A DNA stretch of 10,992 nucleotides. Origin: Chloroflexota bacterium. GTDB taxonomy: Bacteria > Chloroflexota > UBA5177 > JANWHV01. Shown piece by piece: positions 1-7,013 of this stretch (positions are counted from its first letter, which is position 1; the number at the start of each line of letters is the position of its first letter). A program made the translations under genes and the position numbers. Below the pieces are notes generated by a model. That model was not told where the DNA came from and made no database searches. It was given only the letters and a program-made list of their open reading frames with translations. The stretch is taken from contig JAICHN010000136.1 of NCBI GenBank assembly GCA_025924845.1, forward strand, positions 1 to 10,992, written 5' to 3'.

Positions 1-822
1 GGCGGCCTCACTGGTCTTTGCCAGCCCGGACAGCGCAAAGCCGATGGTGAGAAAGGCGAGACCGCCCAGCAGGGCCAGCAGCACGAACGTGATGATGCTC
101 CCTACGATCTCCACCTGGAACACCAAGGTGGCCACCACCGTGAGCACGGCAACCTGTACCAACACCACAAACAATTGGCTCAGCACGTTGGCCAGCACGA
201 ACTCCAGGGTGGTCAGCGGCGTAGCGCGCAGACGCTTGAGGATCTTCTGCTCGCAATAGCCCACCAGGCGGCTGGAAATCCCCAACACGCCGCCCGTCAT
301 AATCGACATCGCGATGATCCCGGGTGCTAGAAAGTCGATGTAGCTATTGTTGACGGCGGCGATACCCTGGCTGCGCAGCGCCACCAGTTGCGGGCTATGG
401 GTAAAGCTGTGATTCACACTCTGCACGACCTGCTGCACCAGCGAGACGACGACGCCGCTCTGGCTGAGGTTGGTGTTGTCATAAAACATGGTTACGGTAA
501 GCTTGTGGCCGGCTCGCGGCACGCCGGCGGGCACGACCAGTACGGCGTCGCGGTCGCCGTTTTTCAGGGCGTGCCGTTCCTCGGCTTCTGTGCCGTCGTG
601 GAGCTTCACTCCTTTGATACTCTGCAAGGCGTGGCGCGTGGCATCGGCCACTGGTCCCTTCCCCACCACGCCTACCGTGGCACTGAAATTGTCGCCGTTG
701 CCGAGCACCACCGAGAGCAGGCCCAGGATGATGATCGGGAACAACAGGGTCCAGAATAGCGCCTGACGGGCGCGAAAGGTCATCAGGGTTTGGGCCCTGG
801 TCATGATGAGCAGCCGTTTCAT
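1..822 (-). CDS. ABC-2 type transporter permease, C-terminus cut by the window edge
   Basis: This is the membrane subunit of an ABC exporter, read without a stop for 274 codons up to the window edge. Family members are usually about 370 residues, so roughly the last quarter is missing. Residues about 21-41 form the first membrane segment (FWTLLFPIIILGLLSVVLG). A long, mostly polar loop (about 42-165) follows, as in ABC2_membrane_3/YhhJ-like permeases. From about 166 the hydrophobic segments resume, including LAPGIIAMSIMTGGVLGIS. After that come the cytoplasmic EQKILKRLRATPLT stretch typical of the family and two or more further membrane segments. The ATG at 822-820 overlaps the ATPase stop (ATGA), and AAGGAG lies nine bases upstream, so translation is coupled and the two proteins presumably form one complex. 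The substrate (drug, lipid or polysaccharide) cannot be told from sequence. Family is confident; substrate unknown. Confidence 0.93.
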   Translation of the reverse strand, partial: MKRLLIMTRAQTLMTFRARQALFWTLLFPIIILGLLSVVLGNGDNFSATVGVVGKGPVADATRHALQSIKGVKLHDGTEAEERHALKNGDRDAVLVVPAGVPRAGHKLTVTMFYDNTNLSQSGVVVSLVQQVVQSVNHSFTHSPQLVALRSQGIAAVNNSYIDFLAPGIIAMSIMTGGVLGISSRLVGYCEQKILKRLRATPLTTLEFVLANVLSQLFVVLVQVAVLTVVATLVFQVEIVGSIITFVLLALLGGLAFLTIGFALSGLAKTSEAA

Positions 823-1772
823 GCGCGTAGACTCCTTCCGGTCAGGGCGATGAAGACGTCCTCCAGATTGCCCTGGCGCACGTTCAGATTGCGGATCTCC
901 AGATTGAGCGAGGCGGCCAGCCCCAACAGCGGCACCAGCGTATCGGCGGTATCCGTCGTATGAAGCTCGAATCCCTCGTCGTCCAGCCGCACGTCCTGGA
1001 CGGCGGGGAGGCGTCGCAGTGCATCGAGCGGGATCGGCGTGTTGGTCAAGCCGCTGATCACGGGCGGCGAGTTCAGTTGCGCGATCAATTCGCGCGGCGA
1101 ATCGAGCGCCAGGACTTCGCCATGGTCCATGATGGCGATACGGTCGCAAAGTATTTCGGCCTCTTCCATATAGTGCGTGGTCAATACCACTGTTTGGCCC
1201 TGCGCGTTTATGCCGCGTACCAGATCCCAAAGGTTGCGCCGCGCCTGCGGATCCAGCCCGGTGGTCGGCTCGTCCAGGAATACGACGCGCGGTTTGTTGA
1301 CCAGGGTAAGCGCGATGGAGAGCCGTTGCTGCTGGCCGCCGGAAAGTTCTTGCACGCGGCTATTCCGCTTCTCGATCAGGTTGACCTGTGCAAGCAGTTG
1401 ATCCAGCTCCCGATCGTTCATCCCATGATCGTAAAAGCCGGCGAACAGCTGGAGCAGCTCGAAGTTCGTGAGGCCCGTGAAAAGCGCCGTGCTTTGCAGC
1501 TGCACCCCGATAATCTGCTTGAGCCTGGCGGTCTGGCGCACGGCGTCGATCCCGTCTACCTGAATGGTCCCGGCATCGGGTTTCCGCAATCCCTCGATCA
1601 TCTCGAGCGTGGTGGTCTTTCCCGCCCCATTCGGACCGAGGATGCCGAAAACCTCCCCGCGCCGTATTTCCAGATCAACGTTCTTGACCGCCGTGAGCTT
1701 GCCATAGCTTTTGCGCAGTCCCTCCACGGCGATCACCGCTTGCCCGTTCCGAACCGGCGCCGCGATAGTCAT
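819..1772 (-). CDS. ABC transporter ATP-binding protein (DrrA/CcmA-type exporter ATPase)
   Basis: This 317-residue ATPase powers the adjacent ABC-2 permease. All nucleotide-binding motifs are present: Walker A GPNGAGKTTT at 46-55, Q-loop Gln around 93, signature LSGGQQQRL at 143-151, Walker B VVFLDEP at 163-169 with catalytic Glu168, D-loop GLDP at 172-175, and H-loop His200 in TTHYMEEAE. The C-terminal ~90 residues form the extra regulatory-type domain of DrrA-like exporters and end in the usual GNLEDVFIALTGR motif. The start ATG at 1772-1770 is preceded by a GAAGGA Shine-Dalgarno a few bases upstream. It is the first gene of the exporter operon, and its stop overlaps the permease start. An active two-component exporter is very likely; the substrate is not deducible. 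Confidence 0.96.
   Translation of the reverse strand: MTIAAPVRNGQAVIAVEGLRKSYGKLTAVKNVDLEIRRGEVFGILGPNGAGKTTTLEMIEGLRKPDAGTIQVDGIDAVRQTARLKQIIGVQLQSTALFTGLTNFELLQLFAGFYDHGMNDRELDQLLAQVNLIEKRNSRVQELSGGQQQRLSIALTLVNKPRVVFLDEPTTGLDPQARRNLWDLVRGINAQGQTVVLTTHYMEEAEILCDRIAIMDHGEVLALDSPRELIAQLNSPPVISGLTNTPIPLDALRRLPAVQDVRLDDEGFELHTTDTADTLVPLLGLAASLNLEIRNLNVRQGNLEDVFIALTGRSLRA
832..837 (-). promoter_or_regulatory. Ribosome binding site of the permease, inside the ATPase gene
   Basis: AAGGAG on the minus strand lies within the last codons of the ATPase gene, nine bases before the permease ATG at 822. It fixes the permease start and, with the ATGA overlap, indicates translational coupling. Confidence 0.8.
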
Positions 1773-1822
1773 AATCCTTCACTCCCGCGTCGTGCATCTC
1801 CGTTACCTCTCATGACCCCGTT

Positions 1823-1828
1823 ATCATA
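1823..1828 (-). promoter_or_regulatory. Candidate -10 element for the ABC exporter operon
   Basis: On the minus strand the intergenic region reads TATGAT, five of six matches to the bacterial -10 consensus, about 50 bases before the ATPase ATG. A convincing -35 hexamer is not visible: at 17 bp upstream the sequence is TGCCCG. The call therefore rests on the -10 match and its position between divergent genes. Confidence 0.4.
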
Positions 1829-1855
1829 GGACACAGGCAGTTTGACGGGCAGTAT

Positions 1856-1883
1856 CGAAAGTCACGACGGCCCAGTACTTTCG
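1856..1883. repeat. Short inverted repeat in the divergent intergenic region
   Basis: CGAAAGT at 1856-1862 is repeated inverted as ACTTTCG at 1877-1883, with centres 21 bp apart (two helical turns). It lies upstream of the candidate exporter promoter and upstream of the UPF0303 gene, a place where an operator would be expected. Seven-base arms are close to what chance allows in a region of this size, so a binding site is only a possibility. Confidence 0.3.
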
Positions 1884-1950
1884 TTGGGTGTTTGCCGAGG
1901 GGCTACCTGACCGGACGCCTCGTCAACGGCGCGGGCGGTGGACCTTGGTA

Positions 1951-1956
1951 AGGGAG
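1951..1956 (+). promoter_or_regulatory. Ribosome binding site deciding the UPF0303 start
   Basis: AGGGAG lies six bases before the ATG at 1963. It favours this start over an in-frame ATG at 1888, whose extra 25 codons (MFAEGLPDRTPRQRRG...) are arginine-rich, do not look like this family and have no comparable site. Confidence 0.75.
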
Positions 1957-1962
1957 AGCAAC

Positions 1963-2442
1963 ATGACGGAGAATTATCAACGGCAGTTGGTCAAGCTGCA
2001 CCGACAGGAAGACGTGCTGCAGTTTACCGAGTTTACCAATGAGACAGCTCTTGCCCTGGGTCTCGCCCTGGTGGAGACGGCGCGCGGCGAGGGGAAGTCG
2101 GTGACGATCGATATTTGTCGGAACGGTCAGCAACTCTTTCACTGCGCCTTGCCCGGTACCTCGGCGGACAACGACGAATGGATCAAACGGAAGAATCGCG
2201 TGGTTAACCGGTTCGGCCATAGTTCGTTCTTCATGGGTATCTACTATAAGAGCAAGGATTCGACCATTCAGGAGAGCGCGCATCTGGATCCCAGTCGCTT
2301 CGCCCCCCACGGCGGCGCCTTTCCGATCACGGTTCGCAACGTCGGACTGGTCGGCACCGTTACCGTATCCGGCCTGCCCCAGGAGGAAGACCATGACCTG
2401 GTGGTCCGCGTGCTCAGCGAGCATCTTGGCGTGCGATGGTAA
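1963..2442 (+). CDS. UPF0303 family protein (HbpS/GlcG-like fold, 'heme-degrading domain')
   Basis: This 159-residue soluble protein matches the UPF0303 family as I recall it. It has an N-terminal helix (YQRQLVKLHRQEDVLQF), a segment with LALGLALVETARGEGKSVTIDI around 30-51, then NGQQLFHCALPGT (54-66), RFGHSS (83-88), HGGAFPI (116-122) and GTVTVSGLPQEEDH (131-144), the family's most conserved tail. Length is normal and no signal peptide or membrane segment is seen. Related HbpS-like proteins bind or degrade heme, but no heme-binding residue can be demonstrated here and the family is essentially uncharacterised. The start is chosen by AGGGAG six bases upstream. It is the first gene of the plus-strand run; 46 bp separate it from the next small gene. 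Confidence 0.9.
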   Translation: MTENYQRQLVKLHRQEDVLQFTEFTNETALALGLALVETARGEGKSVTIDICRNGQQLFHCALPGTSADNDEWIKRKNRVVNRFGHSSFFMGIYYKSKDSTIQESAHLDPSRFAPHGGAFPITVRNVGLVGTVTVSGLPQEEDHDLVVRVLSEHLGVRW

Positions 2443-2452
2443 CCGGCGCTGC

Positions 2453-2482
2453 TTGCCCCCTCTCGTTCGTGCCGGCTATGCT
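2453..2482 (+). promoter_or_regulatory. Candidate promoter directly before the small gene at 2489 (possible leaderless start)
   Basis: TTGCCC (2453-2458), an 18-bp spacer and TATGCT (2477-2482) each match the -35/-10 consensus at four of six positions. The -10 element ends six bases before the ATG at 2489, so transcription would begin at or next to the start codon. No Shine-Dalgarno sequence is visible between 2470 and 2488, which agrees with a leaderless mRNA. If real, this promoter would also drive the methyltransferase and mannosidase genes independently of the UPF0303 gene. Confidence 0.4.
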
Positions 2483-2488
2483 CAAATC

Positions 2489-2746
2489 ATGAGTACCAGT
2501 CTGCCCCCGCCGCCCGATCCCGGCCTCCCGGACCATCCGGAACCATTGCCGCCCGTCCGAGGGCGCGGGTTTCTGGCTGAGCGCCTGCTGAGCATTAATA
2601 GCGTGGTCAGCATGATCATGCTGACCTGGAGCGTCGCGGTGTTGCGCCGCCCATCCCTGCTCCGCGCCGTTCTGGGCGTGGCACGGCGGTCCATGCCCTG
2701 GTTGCTCGGAGGGCGCCGGCCCCGCGAACCGAGAGGAGAACCGTAG
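2489..2746 (+). CDS. Small hypothetical protein, proline-rich then hydrophobic and arginine-rich
   Basis: I do not recognise this 85-residue product. Residues 1-25 are proline-rich (SLPPPPDPGLPDHPEPLPP) and acidic. Residues about 28-49 contain a moderately hydrophobic stretch (LLSINSVVSMIMLTWSVAVL). The C-terminal third is basic and hydrophobic (LRAVLGVARRSMPWLLGGRR, then PREPRGEP). It could sit at a membrane, but this is not certain. Third codon positions are strongly G/C, as in the neighbouring real genes, which supports coding. An in-frame ATG at 2393 lies deep inside the UPF0303 gene and is unlikely. The TAG at 2744-2746 is five bases before the methyltransferase ATG, and AGGAG for that gene lies inside this one, so the two are probably co-translated. 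There is no clear Shine-Dalgarno; a -10-like TATGCT lies six bases before the ATG. Alternatively the stretch 2443-2751 is a long leader or regulatory region. Confidence 0.6.
   Translation: MSTSLPPPPDPGLPDHPEPLPPVRGRGFLAERLLSINSVVSMIMLTWSVAVLRRPSLLRAVLGVARRSMPWLLGGRRPREPRGEP
2605..2626. repeat. Perfect 22-bp palindrome
   Basis: The half-site GGTCAGCATGA (2605-2615) is followed immediately by its exact reverse complement (2616-2626), with no spacer or mismatch. It lies inside the small gene at 2489, about 126 bp before the methyltransferase ATG. It could be an operator or a strong short hairpin in mRNA. In the reading frame it encodes part of VVSMIMLT, using codons preferred in this genome. 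Confidence 0.9.
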
Positions 2747-2751
2747 AGACC

Positions 2752-3747
2752 ATGGCCGAGATGAGCAAATGGGAGCGCCTTGAGGCCGCCGTACACCACC
2801 AACCCACCGATCGCCTACCCTGGGCGCTCTGGCGCCACTTCTACGACCGCGAAACCTCGGCGGCCGACCTGGCAAGCGCTATGCTGGACTGGCAGACGCG
2901 TAACGACTTTGACTTCCTGAAGGTCAACCCCAGGGCTCAATACCACGCGGAGGTATGGGGCTGCCGTTACCGCTACTCTGGGCAACCCTATGTGAAGCCC
3001 ACGGCGGAGCACGTGGTGGTGAAGTCCGCCGAGGACTGGGCGCGCATCGAAGTCTTTCCTCCTACCGTCGCTCCGCTTGAAGAACAGCTTCGTGCCGTCT
3101 CGGCCATCGGGCGAGGGCTGCACGGCGCCGTACCTTTCGTGGAGACCGTCTTTACGCCGCTCAACATCTGCACCTATCTCTGCGGCGACCCCGAGACGCT
3201 CCGTACGCACCTCCGTGAACACCCGGCAGAGTTGCACCGCGCCTTGCGCGCCGTCACCGACACCTTTGTGCCTTTCGTCTATGAACTGCTGAACGCAGGG
3301 GCGAGCGGTATCTTTCTCGCCGGCGGCATCACGATGAGCCGGGAGCTTTTGACCGAGGATGAGTACGCCGTTTTTGGCCGCCCCTACGACCTACAAGTGT
3401 TGGCGGCGGCGGCCGAGGCCCGCCTCAATGTCTTGCATGTCTGCCGGAGTCAAAATATGCTGCGCGCCCTGTTGGACTACCCCGTCCAGGTGCTCAACTG
3501 GGCCGTGGGCGAGGAAGGCAATCCTGGCCTGGGTGAGATCGCCGATGCGGTGAGCGATCGGGCCGTCGCGGGCGGACTGTCCAATCAAGCCCTTACCGCT
3601 GCCGACGAACGGTTGGCGCTGACGGAGATTGCCGCCGCCTCCGACCAAGCACGGGATCGGGGCCTGATCCTCGCCGGCAACTGTTCTATTCCCGTGCAAT
3701 CCTCGCAGGCGGTGATCGATGCGATCCACCGCCGGCTCACGGCATGA
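2752..3747 (+). CDS. UroD-family protein, probable zinc-dependent (corrinoid-type) methyltransferase
   Basis: This 331-residue protein belongs to the uroporphyrinogen decarboxylase superfamily. Its N-terminus (KWERLEAAVHHQPTDRLP, then ALWRHFYDRE at 25-34), the FDFLKVNPRAQYH stretch (53-65) and ETVFTPLNICTYLCGD (131-146) fit the UroD-like branch. It carries His229-x-Cys231 (LHVC) and Cys311 (AGNCSIP), matching the HXC...C zinc site of methylcobamide:thiol methyltransferases such as MtaA and MtbA, and lacks the Arg-rich substrate loop of true heme-pathway UroD. It is therefore likely to be a methyl-transfer enzyme rather than HemE; the methyl donor and acceptor are unknown, and no corrinoid protein is encoded in the window. 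It is cytoplasmic, with no signal peptide. AGGAG at 2734-2738 serves the ATG at 2752 (13-base spacing); ATG 2761 is an alternative start. Its TGA overlaps the next ATG. Confidence 0.88.
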   Translation: MAEMSKWERLEAAVHHQPTDRLPWALWRHFYDRETSAADLASAMLDWQTRNDFDFLKVNPRAQYHAEVWGCRYRYSGQPYVKPTAEHVVVKSAEDWARIEVFPPTVAPLEEQLRAVSAIGRGLHGAVPFVETVFTPLNICTYLCGDPETLRTHLREHPAELHRALRAVTDTFVPFVYELLNAGASGIFLAGGITMSRELLTEDEYAVFGRPYDLQVLAAAAEARLNVLHVCRSQNMLRALLDYPVQVLNWAVGEEGNPGLGEIADAVSDRAVAGGLSNQALTAADERLALTEIAAASDQARDRGLILAGNCSIPVQSSQAVIDAIHRRLTA

Positions 3748-6700
3748 GTTTGCAGGCGGCCCGCCTGGAGGGGCGTGCCGCCGAGACGGCGCGCGCCGCG
3801 ACTCGCGAATCACTGCCCTGCGACCGCTGCCTTACCCGGTCTGGCCGTCCGCTTGATGCTCAGGCGGTTTCGCTGAACGAAGCTGAGTGGCGGGCCGCCG
3901 CTCCCGGCCTGGTATGGGGCGGCGATGAGCCGTGGTCCTGGTTCCGGGTCTGGTTCCAGGTTCCTTCGGCCTGGGCCGGGGATCGGGTGCGCCTCACCTT
4001 GCCGTTTGGCGGACAGGGCATGGCCTATCTCGATGGTGTCCCCTGGCAGGGCCGTGACGAGCATCATGCCGATACCACGCTTCCGGCATCGGTATGCGAC
4101 GGCCAACCTCATCTATTGGCCGTGGAATGCTACGCGGCGGGTAGCACGACCCAGATTCGCCGCTCCCACGAGCGCTTCACGATTGGCGAGTGTCGCCTGG
4201 AACGGATCGACGCCGAGGTCGAGGGTTTGGCCTACGACCTGCGGGTCGGGGTCGAGGCGCTCAAGGTGCTCCCCGTGGCCGGCCCAGAGTACGCGCCGCT
4301 GCTCAACCTGCTGCTCAAAGCCGAGCAACTAGTCGACCGGTTGGATCCGGCCTGCGATGCCTTTGTCGTCTCCGTACGGGAGGCGCGCGCCTTGCTTCGC
4401 GACGGCCTGGCCGCTCTCGCCGCGGCAGCCGCGCCGGGCCGCGGGAAGATCACGGCGGTGGGACACGCGCACATCGACAGTGCGTGGCTGTGGCCGCTCG
4501 AACAGACCAGACGGAAAACGGCTCGCAGTTGGTCCACCGTCTTGCGTTTAATGGAACGCTATCCGAACTTCCATTTCCTGTGCAGCCAACCACAGCAATA
4601 CCGCTGGCTGGAGGAGGACGAGCCGGAGTTGTATCGCCGCATCGTGGACCGCGTGAAAGAGGGGCGCTGGGAGCCGGCCGGTGCCATGTGGGTTGAGCCG
4701 GACGCCAATCTCACCTCCGGCGTGTCGCTGGTCCGGCAGTTTCTCTACGGTCAACGGTATCTGGAGGAGCACTTTGGGCGACGCTGCGCCATCCTTTGGC
4801 TGCCGGACGCCTTTGGTTACTCCGCCGCTTTGCCGCAACTGATGCGCGGCGCGGGCGTGCATACCTTCGTCACCACCAAGTTGAGCTGGAGCACCGCTAA
4901 CCGCTATCCCCACGATACCTTCCGTTGGCGAGGATTGGATGGAACCGAGGTACTCAGCTACTTCATCACCGGCTCGAAACACTGGGAGGCACAGGACTGG
5001 ATCCGTGCTCCGGGCCTCGAACCGATGGGCCAGAGTACCTACAGCGGAGACTTTAGCCTGAAAGAGATCGTCGGCAGCTATGTGCGGTATGGCGACAAGG
5101 CGATAAACAGCCATACCCTCTATGCTTTCGGCTGGGGCGATGGCGGCGGCGGCCCCACCGAGCGGATGCTGGAGTTCGCCGACCGCCTGGCCGACTATCC
5201 TGGAATTCCCATGGTGACCCAGGGCAACGCCGAGCAGTTCCTGGATGCGCTGCGTGAGCGGGTATGGGACGACCCTAATATGGCGGTGTGGGACGGCGAA
5301 CTCTATCTGGAATATCATCGCGGTACCTATACCAGCCAGGCAGGCGTGAAATGGGATAACCGACGATCGGAGTTGCTGCTCCGGGAGGCGGAGTTGTGGT
5401 ACTCATGGGCGTTGGTCCTGGGTGGGGCGGACGATGCCTGGCGGGCCACGCTTACGCGGGCCTGGGAACTGGTGTTGCTCAACCAGTTCCACGACATCCT
5501 CCCCGGCTCCTCGATCGGCGAGGTGTATCAGGATCAGCGCCGTCAACACGCGGCGATGCGCGAGGAGGTGGGCGCGATCCTGGCCCAGGCTCAGCAGGGC
5601 GTAGCCGCCGCCATCGGCGTCAGTGGTCCGGCCCTCGCTCTCTTTCATGCCTTGCCGTGGCCGCGCCAGGGAACAGTGGCCGTGGAACTACCGGCGGCGG
5701 TGCAGGACGACGATCAGCTGCTGGATGCCGATGGGGCGTCCCTGCCTACCCAAATCGTGGACGAGCTTGGCGGGGCGCGCCGTACCCTGGTCGGCGGGAT
5801 CAGTCTGCCCGCGCTGGGCTATACGACGCTCTTGCTGGGGAACGGGGCGCCGCTCCTCGACGCCGGACAGTTGCACGTGGAAGATCGCCTGCTTGAAAAC
5901 CGCCTGGTACGCTTGACCCTGGACGAGCGCGGTGACTTCGCCTCCCTATATGACAAGAGGCACGGGCGTGAGGTGTTGGCTCCCGCCGGCGCAGGCAACC
6001 GGCTTCGGGCATTCGAGGATAAACCACTCAATTACGACGCCTGGGACATCGACCCATTCTATATCGAGAAGGGCCGCGATATTGAGGAGATCACGTCCTG
6101 GACCGTGGTCGAGCGCGGTCCCCTGCGGGCCGGCATCGAGATCTCGCGCCGCTTCAATCGGTCGATCATCCGTCAACGCATCCTCCTTTACGCCGACTCG
6201 CCTCGCGTCGAGGTTCAGACACTACTCGATTGGCATGAACGCCAGGTCTTGCTCCGGACGTCCTTCCCCCTGGCCGTCCGCGCCGTGGATGCTGCCTATG
6301 AATGTGCGTTCGGCTTCGTGCGCCGCCCAACCCATCGCAATACAAGCTGGGACGCGGCGCGTTACGAGGTTACCGCCCATCGTTGGGCGGACCTCTCGGA
6401 GACCGGTTACGGGGTCAGCTTGTTGAACGACGGCAAGTATGGCCATGCCTGTCTGGGTAATGTGCTGAGCCTCACCCTCCTCAAATCACCCATTTCGCCC
6501 GATCCCAGAGCCGACGAGGGAGAGCACCGCTTCTCCTATGCACTGCTTCCTCATGGACCGGATTGGACGATCGAGGACACCGTGCGGGCGGCCCACGCCT
6601 TCAATCTTCCGGTGCTGGCCCACCTTGTGGGAAGCGGCGGCATGCTGCCGGCCGACGGCTCACTGGTGAGCAGCGACCACGCCCATGCCGTGGTCGATAC

Positions 6701-6932
6701 AGTGAAGCCGGCCGAGGACGGCGATGGGCTCATCGTGCGCGTCTACGATTGCGCGGGCCGGCGCGGTCCCGTCTCCCTGTCCTTCAACCGCCCCCTGAGC
6801 TTGGCCGAGGCGGTGACCATTCTGGAGGAGCCGGACCCGGAAGCGGGGCCGCTTACCGTGGATGAGGAAATGCTGCACTTTGTCCTCCTTCCCTTCCAGG
6901 TACGATCGTTCCGTGTCCGGCTCCAGCGCTGA
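3744..6932 (+). CDS. Alpha-mannosidase, glycoside hydrolase family 38
   Basis: This 1062-residue retaining exo-alpha-mannosidase is of the cytosolic Ams1/MAN2C1-like type. Residues about 45-145 form a beta-rich ligand-binding-like domain (WSWFRVWFQVPSAWAGDRVR...). The GH38 catalytic domain spans about 235-505 and has the zinc ligands His243 and Asp245 in GHAHIDSAWLW, the nucleophile Asp355 in WLPDAFGYS, and the fourth zinc ligand His583 in NQFHDILPGSSIGE at the end of the helical middle domain. The rest (about 610-1062) is the C-terminal beta domain; NYDAWDIDPFY around 765-775 is a typical family stretch. All catalytic residues are present, length is normal, and there is no signal peptide, so it should act in the cytoplasm on imported or recycled mannosides. 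Start ATG 3744 overlaps the upstream TGA, with no strong Shine-Dalgarno, which suggests translation coupled to the methyltransferase. Linkage and exact substrate are not deducible. Confidence 0.96.
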   Translation: MSLQAARLEGRAAETARAATRESLPCDRCLTRSGRPLDAQAVSLNEAEWRAAAPGLVWGGDEPWSWFRVWFQVPSAWAGDRVRLTLPFGGQGMAYLDGVPWQGRDEHHADTTLPASVCDGQPHLLAVECYAAGSTTQIRRSHERFTIGECRLERIDAEVEGLAYDLRVGVEALKVLPVAGPEYAPLLNLLLKAEQLVDRLDPACDAFVVSVREARALLRDGLAALAAAAAPGRGKITAVGHAHIDSAWLWPLEQTRRKTARSWSTVLRLMERYPNFHFLCSQPQQYRWLEEDEPELYRRIVDRVKEGRWEPAGAMWVEPDANLTSGVSLVRQFLYGQRYLEEHFGRRCAILWLPDAFGYSAALPQLMRGAGVHTFVTTKLSWSTANRYPHDTFRWRGLDGTEVLSYFITGSKHWEAQDWIRAPGLEPMGQSTYSGDFSLKEIVGSYVRYGDKAINSHTLYAFGWGDGGGGPTERMLEFADRLADYPGIPMVTQGNAEQFLDALRERVWDDPNMAVWDGELYLEYHRGTYTSQAGVKWDNRRSELLLREAELWYSWALVLGGADDAWRATLTRAWELVLLNQFHDILPGSSIGEVYQDQRRQHAAMREEVGAILAQAQQGVAAAIGVSGPALALFHALPWPRQGTVAVELPAAVQDDDQLLDADGASLPTQIVDELGGARRTLVGGISLPALGYTTLLLGNGAPLLDAGQLHVEDRLLENRLVRLTLDERGDFASLYDKRHGREVLAPAGAGNRLRAFEDKPLNYDAWDIDPFYIEKGRDIEEITSWTVVERGPLRAGIEISRRFNRSIIRQRILLYADSPRVEVQTLLDWHERQVLLRTSFPLAVRAVDAAYECAFGFVRRPTHRNTSWDAARYEVTAHRWADLSETGYGVSLLNDGKYGHACLGNVLSLTLLKSPISPDPRADEGEHRFSYALLPHGPDWTIEDTVRAAHAFNLPVLAHLVGSGGMLPADGSLVSSDHAHAVVDTVKPAEDGDGLIVRVYDCAGRRGPVSLSFNRPLSLAEAVTILEEPDPEAGPLTVDEEMLHFVLLPFQVRSFRVRLQR

Positions 6933-7013
6933 CGATCACCATCGGCGGAGCGTGTTCGAAGACCCTGCTCACTACATCTTCCTGCTTCTCCCCCTCTCGA
7001 TCATATTTTGCGC

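Noticed and set aside
388..759. Plus-strand frames of about 90-120 codons opposite the permease
   Set aside because: The minus strand gives an uninterrupted ABC-2 permease with a Shine-Dalgarno site and an ATGA overlap with its ATPase.
960..1829. 289-codon open frame on the plus strand, antisense to the ABC ATPase
   Set aside because: The minus-strand gene has every ABC ATPase motif. The plus-strand frame has no family resemblance and is a shadow caused by high GC.
1903..2424. 173-codon antisense frame over the UPF0303 gene
   Set aside because: The sense strand has the conserved family tail and a ribosome site. The antisense frame has neither.
2414..2875. Minus-strand frames of 153 and 106 codons spanning the small gene and the methyltransferase start
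   Set aside because: They run over a clearly coding methyltransferase N-terminus and have low-complexity Arg/Gly/Pro composition with no recognisable domain.
2752..3747. Heme-pathway uroporphyrinogen decarboxylase (hemE)
   Set aside because: The protein carries the His-X-Cys...Cys zinc motif of methyltransferases and sits with a glycosidase rather than other heme genes.
4548..5318. 256-codon open frame antisense to the mannosidase
   Set aside because: It lies entirely across the conserved GH38 catalytic domain and its product resembles nothing I recognise; open frames opposite G/C-ending codons are common.
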